64,000 nucleotides of DNA, from positions 42,827,291 through 42,891,290 of the forward strand of contig NC_088875.1 in assembly GCF_032884065.1 (NCBI RefSeq). The letters are read 5' to 3'. Of this stretch, positions 45,906 through 58,599 are shown piece after piece (within the stretch, counting starts at the first letter, position 1; the number at the start of each line of letters is the position of its first letter). The position numbers were made by a program, and so were the translations under genes. Source of the stretch: Artemia franciscana. Taxonomy: Eukaryota > Arthropoda > Branchiopoda > Anostraca > Artemiidae. Below the pieces are notes generated by a model that had not been told where the DNA came from, did not search any database, and saw nothing but the letters and a program-made list of their open reading frames with translations.

Positions 45906-48430
45906 AAATAACCAAGTGCTTCTACATGTTTGCAGTGGTGCCGGAGGCGGGGGAACAAGAGGGCCTGTACCCCCTATTTTCTCCCCCTATGTTTTAAAGT
46001 ATGACCGTCTTTGGTGTTTTCGTTAAAAAATTGAATGTGACAAATTTACTCCCCCCGTAGATGTTGAAAAATACACGTCTATGGAAAATAATCGGTTCAA
46101 AGAAGTAAAACTCTATCTTGAATAGAAGCCGAAGGCACAATGCCAGTTCCTTGTTTGATTAGAAACTTCCAATCTTGGAATCTAGGTCTAAATGTTTCAA
46201 TTTGTTAGAGATCCTTGGACTAATCGAGCGTCCTGAATGAGTATCCGACTTAGGGGGATACAATGGCTCATGAAAAATTTATTAGCTTAGAAGAGTTCGA
46301 ATTGGTTTCTTTCAAGCATATTATGCCACAATTGGGATCAAGTCTTTTACCAGTGGCGTGAACAGATGGTGTTTATAAGCTATTCATTTTTGACAGGGAT
46401 ATAGGCTGACTATATTCAAGTCAATTTTGATGGAATAAAAGGGGATGTAATGCTCTCCTCAGTTTAAAGAAAGGGAAAAAGGTAACCCATAAAAAAGAGA
46501 AAAATATAAGTTTGTTTCAGTGTATTTTATGTATTGTAAGTACATGCAGGATTTCTAGGCCCAAGCATTTTTGCCGCTCCCCGAAAATTTGGGTATAGTG
46601 GAAGTACCGAACAGAACGCATGAGCCAAAAGTAAAGAGAGAGGTGATACCCAACTCTCGGCTGACATAGTTGGGAAACAGCTGACAGTTTGTAAGTGGCC
46701 ACGAACCTCCTGTGCTGTTCTAAAATCACTTTTGTATGTATAGGCAGCATGGTGGCGGAGTGTACCTGGCACTTAAACGATAAATCACATTAGTTTAGTT
46801 TCTGTTTAGAAAAATTTATTTAGTGATAATTTATTGCACCCCCTGGCATTGTGCCTCCCTAGGCCAGGGTTTAGTGGGTCTGAGTGTGTGTATATTGTAA
46901 GTACGTGTAGAATGATGCTTTTAATTGAGGCAAATTTGCATTGGCGAAATGCCTTAATCGTCAACAACATGCCTATTTGCCTCAACATTTGAAGTGCGTC
47001 CGACGATTGCAATGTCTTACTTAACATCATTATTTTTTACTTTATTGAACAAGATCTCCTCTGATTTATCAATAAAGACTTAGTGAGGAGAGTTCAATGC
47101 TACTGAAAAAATTTGTTTCCCCAACTATACATTGTCCAAAGAAAATGTAAAACTAAGTTATGGCTTTGATTAAGTAACTTGAAAACTTCGAGCTTAAAGC
47201 CTTCTGTCTCTCAATTCTCTAGAGACCGTCGATTGTCAAAAACCCTCCAAATAGCACTTATTCATTGGCGGAATTAGCAGGTTAATTATACCAGCTTGTC
47301 AATTTGGTCTCTAGGGGGATTGAAACGATTCTTTCTGGCAAAAAAACTTGTAAAAATTTCAGGTAGCTGGAAATATTCTATGGGACTGTTCAAAAACAGG
47401 AAATATATAGAAAAATGGTTACAATCATCTTACAGGTTATTGTCTTCTGCTCATGATAGTACCGATTTTGTTCTAAAAGCAATATCCTTCATAGAGTACA
47501 CTTGTGAAAAAGAGCTAGACATTTTCTAAGATTTCTAAGCAATTAGAGGAAATAGAGCAAAATCCTAGCAAACATTTTGTAGCATCTTCAAGAAGCTACG
47601 GCCTGATATTAAAAGCGGTATCTTCCGCTTTTTAAATATAATTTTTCAATTTTAACATGGGATTTTCGAGCTCCATCAGTTCACTTAATCACTGCCTTAA
47701 TTAATTACAGCTGTATATGCTGCTTCGAAATGGGCTTAAATGTACTGTTGCTATGTATCGCACTCCTGCACGTATTCTTGCCCTCAGCTAATTAAAGTGA
47801 GAAAGGGCTACATAAGTTTTAAGTAGTTGATGTTTAGTGGTGTTGGAGAATAAAAACAAGGTTTAAATAAAATATATCTGCCGTCTAAATAAAAATTGTT
47901 AGCTGATCAACAAACGTTATAAGTGAAAAATTAAGAAAAGATTAAACTTTTTTATTTATCGACGAACTAGATTTTGAACAGTTATCCACACATAAACGGG
48001 CTACAGCTAATTAACGATAAGGCGGTTGAACTGTTTTGGGTTTTCCGATATCCTCGACAGATGGGGTTTCTAACAAATTGTTGACAAAAGCGATTCTCAG
48101 CTTCACGCTCTCAAATAATAAGATATGAATAAAAACTCGTTTTATTGGCGAATTATCTGGCGTATTGGCGTAGCAAATAGGTGGTTTTGGTGGTAATTGT
48201 TGAGAAAATCCACATTTAAGACTATTCAGGGTGGGACATAAGGCAGGTTCCAATGGTGAGGAGTACCACTCCCTTTGGATCCTCAGAAGATCAGCATTAG
48301 ATAAATAGTTTATTTTTTCACCTGTTTAATTCAGGGCTTGGTGTCTGTTAAATAATTGAGATTTCTCTGAAACTGCTTTTTCTTTTATGAGTTTTTTTTT
48401 GTGTAATTCTTATTTGTGTTCCCTTACGTT
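45906..48430. other. Intronic stretch with no supported gene
   Basis: Short open frames at 47296-47529 (+) and 48011-48253 (-) have no recognisable domain. A C-rich CCCCCTATTTTCTCCCCCTA stretch lies at about 45969. I see no RNA gene or clear repeat boundary. Confidence 0.45.
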
Positions 48431-48431
48431 A

Positions 48432-48615
48432 CAGGCTAGGTCGTATCCAGGAGGAAGGGGCTAGGGAGTTAGAGCTCCCCTCCGAAATGTTTGTCCGACT
48501 TGTAAAAACGTAAAAATGCACATAAATCAATTTTGACGCGTTTTTAAAGTTTGTTTTTGTAGAACCCCTCGGAAAGAATAACCCCCCAGAACAAAAATTC
48601 TGGATACGGCCCTGT
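48432..48615. mobile_element. Probable hAT-type MITE
   Basis: The left end CAGGCTAGGTCGTATCCAG and the complement of the right end CAGGGCCGTATCCAG are inverted. The 184-bp AT-rich body has no frame. The flanks (TTACGTTA and TTTACAGG) do not make a clear duplication, so the superfamily is uncertain. Confidence 0.55.
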
Positions 48616-48659
48616 TTACAGGTCATTGAGCTATGTATGAGATTGGGAGTTAAAACACT

Positions 48660-48765
48660 GTTGGTGTTCTAAGTATAAAAAAGGCAAAGGAGGAGGAGAA
48701 TGGATAGTTACATTGGCCTGAGGTGGCTTGATGATGCGGTGAATTGTTAGTAGTAGTAGTAGGGA
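48660..48765 (+). mobile_element. 3' tail fragment of the RTE-like LINE
   Basis: AGGAGGAGAATGG, GGCCTGAGGTGGCTTGATGA and a terminal TAGTAGTAGTAGTAG run match the complement of 39780-39860. It lies 42 bp before coding exon 5. Confidence 0.65.
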
Positions 48766-48806
48766 TTTTGTAAAAAAGAAAAAAAAATGAATGTAAAGTT
48801 TTTCAG

Positions 48807-48893
48807 GCAGATTTGCTTTGGTGATATTCTCCTTCTTAACAAGATTGACCTGGTTTCTGATGTAGAGCTCTTAAAGGTTGAAGGGAAAATTAG
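48807..48893 (+). CDS. ZNG1: CobW/CBWD-type GTPase, coding exon 5 (NKxD guanine-specificity motif)
   Basis: Acceptor TTTTTCAG; the first G completes the split Arg codon. It encodes RQICFGDILLLNKIDLV then SDVELLKVEGKIR. LNKID is the NKxD motif that makes the protein GTP-specific, preceded by the family's RQ-(x)n-D-I-(x)n-LNK spacing. It ends two bases into an Arg codon at a GTATGT donor. The 15.8-kb intron before it is the longest in the gene. The spacer residues CFG replace the more usual small-residue ALA/AFA pattern, so some divergence is present. Confidence 0.92.
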
Positions 48894-48972
48894 GTATGTT
48901 CATTTGATTTTACATTATTTATATTCTAGCGCTGTAATTATTGCATTTTTGTTTTATATATTGATTTTCCAG

Positions 48973-49013
48973 AACTGTTGGTCTCTGCCTACTCAATGAT
49001 GACTTAGACCTGG
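48973..49013 (+). CDS. ZNG1: CobW/CBWD-type GTPase, coding exon 6 (last exon found in window)
   Basis: A short 41-bp exon between a TTTTCCAG acceptor and a consensus GTAAGT donor. In the running frame it reads RTVGLCLLNDDLDL plus one base of the next codon (phase 1). In CBWD proteins this place has an R-(S/T)-(I/V)-(N/x) stretch leading to (D/N)L, so position and frame fit, although similarity is too weak to prove it alone. The remaining ~170 residues (the C-terminal CobW_C domain) were not found before 64,000, so the gene is 3'-incomplete here. Confidence 0.75.
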
Positions 49014-50842
49014 GTAAGTTGACGTGTATATCTGAATTTTTCTCCTTAAATGACTCAATGGTTTTCACTGATAGGTCTGCTCCAATCCATTTTGCAATGT
49101 TCTTTTTCACTCTTATGTAGCACAGTGAATTCGACATTTCGGTATTGGAAATAATTAATAAATGTACTGGAACATACTTTGATATATTTCATATAATGAC
49201 TGTAAATTCTTTGGATACTCAAATTACAGGAAAGTATTTAAGTTGATGCTTAGAACCGGTCAAGAAGGTTGGTAGCCATTTTCTAAACGGGAACAAATTT
49301 TGAGTATAATTTTAGATATTACATTTATGTGCAAAGCTATACACAGGGTATGAACGATAGTACGGATTTTCCCTCTTCCAAGATTGGACAAAAAAAAAAA
49401 AAAGAAAAAAAAGATTGTTAAGAAAATCGAATATTTTTGGACCCTTCTAAATGGTCAAAAAATAAGGACCTACACAAAGTTAGAAAAAAGTTGAAAATCT
49501 AAAACTTGTTTCTTTTTTTAGACATGGTTTATATGGTCTTGGTTAAACTTAACATGAAGCAAAAACATGGAAAGGGATAAAGCTTTGGTTTTAACCGTTT
49601 TATGAGAGTTCAAACTTCTCTAATTTCTTTTTATACAAATACCAATAAAAGTCAAATATTTCGGATTCCTATAATTGCCTTTACGAACGGAAAAAAGGGG
49701 TCTGCTGAAAAAAGAAAACATGAAAATAATTAATAAAACCAAAATAAATAATAAAAAAATAAATAATTAATAGCAATAATAAGTAAAATATAAAAATAAT
49801 TAATAAAATAAAATACAAAACTAAAATAATTAATAATTGTAGAATAATTAATAAAAACAAATAATTAAAATAATTAGCAAAGCGAACCAGGGGAATTTAT
49901 AGCCAGTTGAAAAAAATGAAGCGAAAAGATGAAAACAGAAATTTTGGCTAGGACCTTGACCCAGCCGTATCCAGTGCTCAAACAGAGAAAAGAACAAAGG
50001 AAAAAATAATTGAAGTGAAACATAACAAAACAGAAGACACATTGAAATAAAACAAATATAGAAAAATAGAAAGAACAAATTATAAACTATTCATAGATAA
50101 GATCGGGCAACAATTCTGTCCCTGTCAATTAACTTTGCCTGTCTACTAGCCTGATTTTTGCTAATATCGGTCTTTGTATGAAACTATCGTAAATTACGTT
50201 TATAGGAATCTACCCAATATCTCTGAGTGAGGTCTTGATTTATGTAGTTTTTTTTTGTTTCAATTGCCCAGTAAAAGACTGAGGCAAACCACTTGCTGTG
50301 GAATTTAAAACGACCTCGTCAAATAGAGCTAAATTATCTGGATAATCGAAAACGTGGTTTGCCACAACAGAGTCAAATTCATCATTTCTACTATTCGTTT
50401 AGAGCTGTATTTACTGAAAGCTAGTGTTCGTGTAGTCTTTCTCCCATCCGTTAACGGGTTCTGCCAATGTAAAACTCATTTTAATTCAAATTGTTTATAA
50501 TTATGCCATATTCGTTGTATTGTAACGAAACTACTAATAAATGATTAATTTGCGTTAGCGATAATTGAACTCTGGAACTCATCCTAGGTTTTCCTTTAGA
50601 AGGATAAAAAGTTTCTAACGAAGGCTGTTCGCCTGTTGCATCAGTCATCTGGGAGTAAAATCTCATCTGTTACTGTCGAAGGGCGTTATTTTTAAGGTCC
50701 AGTCAAAGACCTCATAATACTGTAGACTCAGCAGGAATTTCGAAATTTAAAAATGAGTAAAACTCTCAAGTAAGACAGTGAAACTTATATAAACGAATTA
50801 TATAAAGAATAAATGATTTCGTTTTTTTTCACAGGATTAAAT
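49014..50842. other. AT-rich intron-6 sequence
   Basis: Includes an A-run (49388-49412) and a run of TAATTAATAAAA-type words (49726-49875). No coding signal continuing the GTPase gene was found. Confidence 0.5.
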
Positions 50843-51129
50843 AAAAAAAACAAGTTTTTTCTAACTGAAAGTAAGGAGCGACATTAAAACTTAAAACGAA
50901 CAGAAATTACTTCGTATATGAAAGGGGCTGCTTCCTCATCAACGTCCCGCTCTTTACGCTAAAGTTTGGCTCTTTCTCTCAACTCTACTTTTTAAAACAG
51001 TAAAAAACTTTAGCGTAAAGAGCGGGACGTTGATGAGGAAGCAGCCCCTTTCATATACGAAGTAATTTCTGTTCGTTTTAAGTTTTAATGTCGCTCCTTA
51101 CTTTCCGTTAAAAAAACTTGTTTTTTTTA
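50843..51129. mobile_element. Fold-back MITE, GTAAGGAGCGAC family, second copy
   Basis: Arms 50843-50966 and 51005-51129 are complementary: GTAAGGAGCGACATTAAAAC, TTCGTATATGAAAGGGGCTG, CGTCCCGCTCTTTACGCTAA. The loop is about 38 bp. It sits at the end of the R2 copy, so this hairpin may be part of a longer R2-type element. Confidence 0.85.
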
Positions 51130-52532
51130 CATCTAATTTCTGATTGTTTTTGAATCAATGCATGTTTTGGTTTTGGCTCTCCGCAGAGGAATAATTAAAA
51201 CCAAATTTGCATATTTTTTTTTTTGCTAAATGGCTTTCTCATAGTTTTGATTGAATAATTTTGAGGAAAAAAGGAGTGGGGGAGGAAGCCTAGTTGCCCT
51301 CCGATTTTTTGACTTAAAAAGGAAACTAGAACTTTTATTTTTTTGCGAATGTTTTTAATAGTAAAAGATCTACGCAACTTATAAATTAGCTTACGTAACG
51401 AACTTTTGTATTCTCATGTTTTTATTACATATATGAGGGGGTTCAACCCCTCGTCAGTACCTCGCTCTTTACACTAAAGCTTAAATTTTGTCCCAATTCA
51501 TTAAGAATGACCCCTGAATCAAAAAAAAGCTGTAGAATAAATAGTTGAAATTACTAAAAATACTTTAGCGTAAAGAGCGAAGTATTAGGAGGAGGTGAGC
51601 CCCTCATATGCGTAATAATTTCTGTTCGTTTTAAGTTTTAATGCTGCTCCTTACTTCCAGTTGAAAAAACTTTTTCATATTTATTTTTTCATTCTGTTTT
51701 TTTTTTTTAAATAATGCTAGAAAGTCCTGCGCTCATTTCATGGAAATTTTCTTCCCCGATGGAAAGTTCCCCAAATATATCCCCCAACATACCCCCCTCT
51801 TCTCAACCCCTCCCCCAACCAAAAAATCCCCCTGAAAACGTCTGTGGACTTCCCAATAACCATTACTATATGTAAGCACTGGTCAAAGTTTGTAACTTGT
51901 AGCCCCTCCTACGGGGACTGTGGGGGAGTAAGTGGTCCCCAAAGACATAGCTATAAGATTTTTCGACTATGTTGAGTAAAATGGCTATCTCAGAATTTTG
52001 ATCCGTTGACTTTGGGAAAATAATTAGCGTGGGAGGGGGCCTAGGTGCCCTCCAATTTTTTTGGTCACTTCAAAAGGGCAGTAGAATTTTTCATTTCCGT
52101 TGGAATGAGCCCTCTCGCAACTTTCTAGAACATCTGGATCGATACGATCACCCCTGGAAAAAAAAAATAGTAAACACGCATCGGTGATCTGCCTTCTGGC
52201 AAAAAATACAAAATTCCACATTTTTGTAGATAGGAGCTTGAAACTTCTACATCAGGGTTCTCTGATACGCTGAATTTGATGGTGTGATTTTCGTTAAGAT
52301 TCTATGACTTTTAGGGGGTGTTTCCCCCTATTTTCTAAAATAAGGCAAATTTTCTCAGGCTCGTAACTTTTGATGGGTAAGACTAAACTTGATGAAACTT
52401 GTATATTAAAAATCAGCATTAAAATACGATTATTTTGATGTAGCTATTGGTATCAAAATTCAATTTTTTAGAGTTTTGGTTACTATTGAGCTGGGTCGCT
52501 CCTTACTACAGTTCGTTACCACGAACTGTTTA
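51130..52532 (-). repeat. Interspersed repeat family R2, copy 2 (inverted)
   Basis: Complement of 41056-42130: GAATCAATGCATGTTTT, GTTGCCCTCCGATTTTTT, CAGTTCGTTACCACGAACTG at 52511-52530. An additional MITE-like segment (51420-51670, ending GCTCCTTACTTCCAGTTG) interrupts it. The copy has intact ends, so orientation is clear. Confidence 0.72.
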
Positions 52533-52547
52533 AAAAACAGCTAGATT

Positions 52548-54000
52548 GAACATATTCACGTATGCTATGAAATAACAGCATAAATGAGAAAACCACAACA
52601 AAAGCTGTAAAAAGAAAAAAGACCAGGTCAGGAACACATATATGCCAAACTATAGTAGTGGTTTTTACAGTAAACAAATGTGGCAATCACGCATATGCAC
52701 AAGCAACAAAACTGCTATATTTTGTTGTGATTTTCCGACGATATCTTCTGAATTGAGGCTCTAACAAAAGGAAGCATGATTATTATTTAAAAATCTCGAA
52801 CGACCTAGGTTAAATTAAATAGAATCAGGACAGGTCCAAAGTTCAGTTTTGATGAATTTGTTCTCGCCCTCATCTGCAGCCTATCTAATTAGTTAACTCC
52901 TACGAAATCAAAGTAATTGACTCAACAGACCTGAAAATAAACTTAGCAAAAATTGATAACTATAAACACAAGTAAAGCTTTTAAATAAGAAAAGTGGAAC
53001 TTCGAAATAAAATAAAAAATATCGTTTTATGTTAACACTAAAAAAAGTCCTAGTGTTTCAACTTTACATCCGAGAAAAGGCGGATCAATTAAAAAAAAGA
53101 AGGAGGGGAAACAATGAGATTGAACAAATCAACACTTACTAGAAAAATATGAAAAAACAATGAAATCATAACAAACACCTTACAAAGGTAAAGAAAAAAC
53201 AAAAGGAACCCACACATGACCAACTATAGTCACACGGAGGTACAAATGCTTATTAAATTGTGTATGTTGGAGGAAGTCTTCTGATATAAGGTTGTAACAA
53301 AATGAAGCAGTATTTTTACTTAAAAATTTAAGAATGACCTAGGCTATGTTAAATAGAATTAGAACTGGTCAAATCGACCAAAGGTCAGTTTTCATGAATT
53401 TTTCCTCGCCTGTATACAATTAACTCCTATGACTTTAAAGAAATAAACTCTAAAGACTTAACAACATAATTAACAGGAATTGAAAAACACCCAAAACGGA
53501 TAAAAGTTTTTAATAAGATAGTGAAACTTTGAAAACAAAACAGAAAATTTCTTATGTTAATACTAAAAAATGTCCCAATATTTAAGCTTCAAATTCGAAA
53601 TAGGGGATCAATGGGGAAAAAGGGGAAACAACTAGATCGAACAAATTAATATATACTAGAAATTTATGAAAAAAGATAAGAAAAACACAATAAACGCCTT
53701 ACAGAGAAAAAGAAAAAAACAAAACGAGATTCCTCGTATGACCAACCATTGTCACATGGCGGGAAAGTGCTGTGTTATATAGAGTATATCCAAGGTTATC
53801 TTCTGATATGAGTTTCTAACCAAACGAAACAATATTTTTGGTTTAAAATTTTAGGTATAACCTAGGTTAAATTAAATCGAATAGGTCAAAAGCATGCAAA
53901 GCTCAATTTGATGAATGTGTCCTTGCCTGTATTCAATTAGTTACATCCTATGTATTCCAACTAATCAATGCCTACATTCTAGTTTCTAGTATGGTACATT
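52548..54000. repeat. ~520-570-bp tandem repeat, three copies
   Basis: GAACA-AT-A ... ACTAGAAA-TATGAAAAAA ... CATGACCAAC ... GATAT(A/G)AG ... GACCTAGGTTAAATTAAAT ... TCCTATG recurs from about 52548, 53125 and 53638. The third copy is cut short near 54000. Non-coding. Confidence 0.72.
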
Positions 54001-54564
54001 AGGCCCTCTGAAGAACTGAGATTTGAAAATTTTCTGAAATCTTCGATGACACATAATTCAATAATAATGATTTCAAACGCTTTAACTAATATCATATCAG
54101 AATTCATCAACGTTTTATTATCTCCCTTTTTCGTATTAACTAAGCATGAACAAAAATTTCGCTTCTTTTCTGTCTCGTAATATAAAAGAAATCTCAAGTA
54201 TGCCGACATTTAATTTCATTTTGCCTCTTGATCTTAAAAATGCTCATTCACGCCCTCCGTAGGGAATACCTTCAATTTAGCGAAGATAGGGGACTATTGA
54301 GAGAAAGACCCACTTGATGTAAAGGACTTTGTTCTCTATAGCATAATATCATAAACTGTTTATCGCGGTATTATGGCTTGGCTATGTAGCACTTGATATG
54401 ATTATGGCATATTTGCATAAAAAATAACTGAATTTTCGATAACGTATAATTCGGCTGGCTAACGTTCTCTTTACAAAATAATCGTCTTAAAGGGCCCAGG
54501 ATATCAGGGTAAACATTGTTTTCTGCCGGGGCCCATTTTAGGTCTACTCATACATAAACACCGT
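54001..54564. other. Intronic stretch with no supported gene
   Basis: A 76-residue frame on the minus strand (54209-53979) matches nothing I know. No repeat boundary is clear. Confidence 0.4.
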
Positions 54565-54570
54565 CATAGC

Positions 54571-54850
54571 CCAGTCCTAGCCGAGTGGATTGGTGCGCTG
54601 GATTCAAAATCATTTGTCCGAGAGGGCGAGGGTTTGACTCCTAGTGTACCCAATTATTTTGTTTGTGACGGGGGTCCGTGGCGTGACTCTGTAAGCTCAG
54701 CCAGAGTCTACACAGCTCTAAATAGTTCAAGTTAACAGAAAACTGAGGAAACACGGCATTTACCATCAGCACTTGTGTGACATTCGTGTGCTGCCCCTGA
54801 ATTGTTCAATTGTGTGACCCTTTATAGATGCTCACCTAAAAACTGGTCAA
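54571..54850 (+). mobile_element. tRNA-derived SINE
   Basis: The head carries an A-box-like TAGCCGAGTGGA (54580s) and a B-box-like GGGTTTGACTCC about 50 bp downstream, in a tRNA-Leu/Ser-like layout (GCGCTGGATTCAAAATCA between them). The unrelated body continues GTGACGGGGGTCCGTGGCGT and GTGTGACATTCGTGTGCTGC. A head with Pol III boxes plus a non-tRNA body is the usual SINE form. The anticodon arm is degenerate. Confidence 0.6.
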
Positions 54851-54889
54851 AATTTTGAAAAGCCATTTTGTTTCAGACAGTCAAAAAAT

Positions 54890-56480
54890 ATATTGACTAG
54901 GCATCCGGGGATGCTCTCTCCCCAGAGCTCTCGGAGCAAGGGTTGTGAATTATGCAATTTGCCAATTGTTTACATTCAGGATGCATCATTGGGAAAAGGT
55001 GGGAAAGTTTGATCCTAGGTATATCCGATTAGGCTGACGTTATTAAAGCGAAACTTTAGGGAATGTTGAATTAAATCATTAAATTTAATTAAAATTATGT
55101 TGAATTGTTAAAATTATCATTGAATTGAATTAAATTTATGTTGAATTAAATCAAAGACACTATATGCAGGATTCTATATCAAGGATTATCAAAAGGGTGT
55201 GTCTACAATATCTTAGGCATTGCCAAGGGCATTTTCAGGGCCACTTACTACTCCTACTGTGATTTCTTGCAACTGCGACTATGACTACATGCGACTTCGG
55301 CTGCAACCACTTACAACTTTGACTGCAATCACTTGTACTGGACACTACTTTCATGAAATGTTGAGAGGAATGTTGAACAAAATCAAAAGACACTGTGTGC
55401 ATGCTAGTTGTCAGATGAGTATATCAGCAATATCTCGAGAACGGCGAAGGGTATTAAGCTGAAACTTCAAGGGCATGCTGAGGGCGATATCGAAAAGCTA
55501 TCGAGAGACAATTACTGTCCCATCGCCTTTTTTAGATCCCGTCCTCCAACAACAATCGAAATCTTAAAATAGCTTTTTGTTCCAAATAGTTGAAAGATCT
55601 AATAACTATGCCCCTGGAGATGCCATGATCCCTACAGCCTCTGGGGAAATGGTTGCAAGCAATCGGATTTGCGCATTGCTTACATGAAGGATTTATTATT
55701 GCAATGGAGGGAATGTTTGATCCTGGATGTTTCCAACAAGGCTTAGTGTATTAAGGTGAAACTTCAGGGAATGTGGGAGGGGAAACCAAAAGACACTGTG
55801 GGGATCCGGATAATCAAAAGGGTGTATCTGCCATATCTTAGGAACAGTTAAGGGTATTAAGTTGAAACTATCAGGGCCGCTACTAGTACTACTGCTGCGA
55901 CTGCAACTGTGACTACCTGTTGCTGCGGCCACTTGCGACTGCAACTACTTGTGGCTGCGACAACTTGCGATGGCGAATTCTCGCAACTCTGACTACTTGT
56001 GATTTTGACTTCGACTTCTTAGGACTGCAACTACTTGGGACTATGACTGCGACTACTTGTGACTGCGGCTACTTACGGTGCATACTACGATTACAAGCGA
56101 CGGCTACTTGCAACTTTGACTACTTGTATTTTAATTGTGACTACTTGTAACTGCCACTACCTGGGACTGTGACTAAGACCACTTCTGAGTGCGACAACTT
56201 ATGACGGCTACTGCGACTACTTGTTACGGCTACTGCGACTATATGCGACTATGATTACATAGTTAGTTTGGCTAATTTTCTGCGACTGTGACTAATTGCA
56301 TCCGCGACTGTTTGTGACTATGACTGCAACCACATGCGGCTGCGATTCCTATTACTTGCGACTACTTTCAGGAAATATTCAGGGGGTTATGAACAAAATT
56401 ACAATATGAGCATACTGGTTGTCAAAATGGCGTAGCTACTATATCTCAAGATAGGCTAAGATTATTAAGCTGTAATATTA
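54890..56480. repeat. Repetitive block with degenerate GCGACTACTTG minisatellite
   Basis: A module with TATCTTAGG, AAGGGTATTAAG(T/C)TGAAACT and CAAAAGACACTGTG recurs near 55140-55230, 55375-55480, 55740-55880 and 56380-56480. Between them, 55250-55330 and 55880-56370 are runs of GCGACTACTTG/TGCAACTACTTG units of 9-15 bp. Open frames here are composition artefacts. Confidence 0.65.
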
Positions 56481-56486
56481 AGGAAA

Positions 56487-56908
56487 TCTATATATATAAA
56501 AATAAGTTGTCTGTGTGTGGATCTGTGGATCAGGTGACGTCATGTTTGTCCGCATATGACGTCTGAATTATTTCACACTAATACAAAAGAAAAAAAAAAC
56601 TAAAAAAGGTAAAAACTACAAAAAAAACTAAAAAGAAAAAAAAAACAAAAAAAGCTAAAAAACTAAAAAAAACTAAAAAAAGGTAAAAACCTAATAACTA
56701 AAAAAAAACTGAAAAAAATAAAAAAAGGCAAAAACTACAAAAAAAAAAACTAATAAAAAAACTAAAAAAGCTAAAAAACTAAAAAAACTAAAAAAAACTA
56801 AAAAAAGGTAAAAAACTAAAAAAAACTAAAAACTAAAAAAGAAAAAAACTAAAAAAAAAGGAAAAAACTGAAAAATAAAAGAGAAAAAGAAAACTAAAAA
56901 AATATGAA
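56487..56908 (+). mobile_element. Non-autonomous Helitron 5' part (element A)
   Basis: It starts at TC 56487 after A 56486: TCTATATATATAAAAATAAG, then GTGACGTCATGTTTGTCCGC. From 56585 it is an AAAAACTA-rich low-complexity tract. It stops where element B begins with another ATATATAAAAATAAGTTG. Confidence 0.72.
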
Positions 56909-58307
<1,399 letters not shown>

Positions 58308-58380
58308 ATCTATCTATATATATAAAAATAAGTTGTCTGTCTGTGGATGTGTGGATGGATGTGTGGATGGATGTGTCAGG

Positions 58381-58575
58381 TGACGTCATGTTTCGGCTGA
58401 CGTCATGAAATTAGTTGCCGTCATTTTTGCTTTGAAGGTGACGTCATTCAAGTTATATAAGACATATGTTCGCCGTCATGTTTCGGCTGACGTCATGAAA
58501 TTAGCTGCCATCATTTTTGCTTTGAAGGCATCATTTTTGCTTTGAAGGCGTGACGTCATTCAAGTTATATAAGAC
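58381..58575 (+). promoter_or_regulatory. Duplicated CRE + TATA promoter module of the Helitron gene
   Basis: Five perfect TGACGTCA palindromes (58381, 58398, 58439, 58488, 58551) and two TATATAAG boxes (58453 and 58566), each preceded by TCAAGT and followed by AC. The layout CRE-CRE/TATA appears twice in ~195 bp. From the second TATA box, transcription would be expected near 58595, at the ATG of 58600, which favours the second in-frame ATG at 58615. CRE sites are targets of CREB/ATF-type factors; activity here is inference. Confidence 0.6.
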
Positions 58576-58599
58576 GGATGTTCGTGTAGAATTCTATTA

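Noticed and set aside
47296..47529. 77-residue frame as a possible exon between GTPase exons 4 and 5
   Set aside because: Exons 4 and 5 join in phase without it, and it has no similarity to the family.
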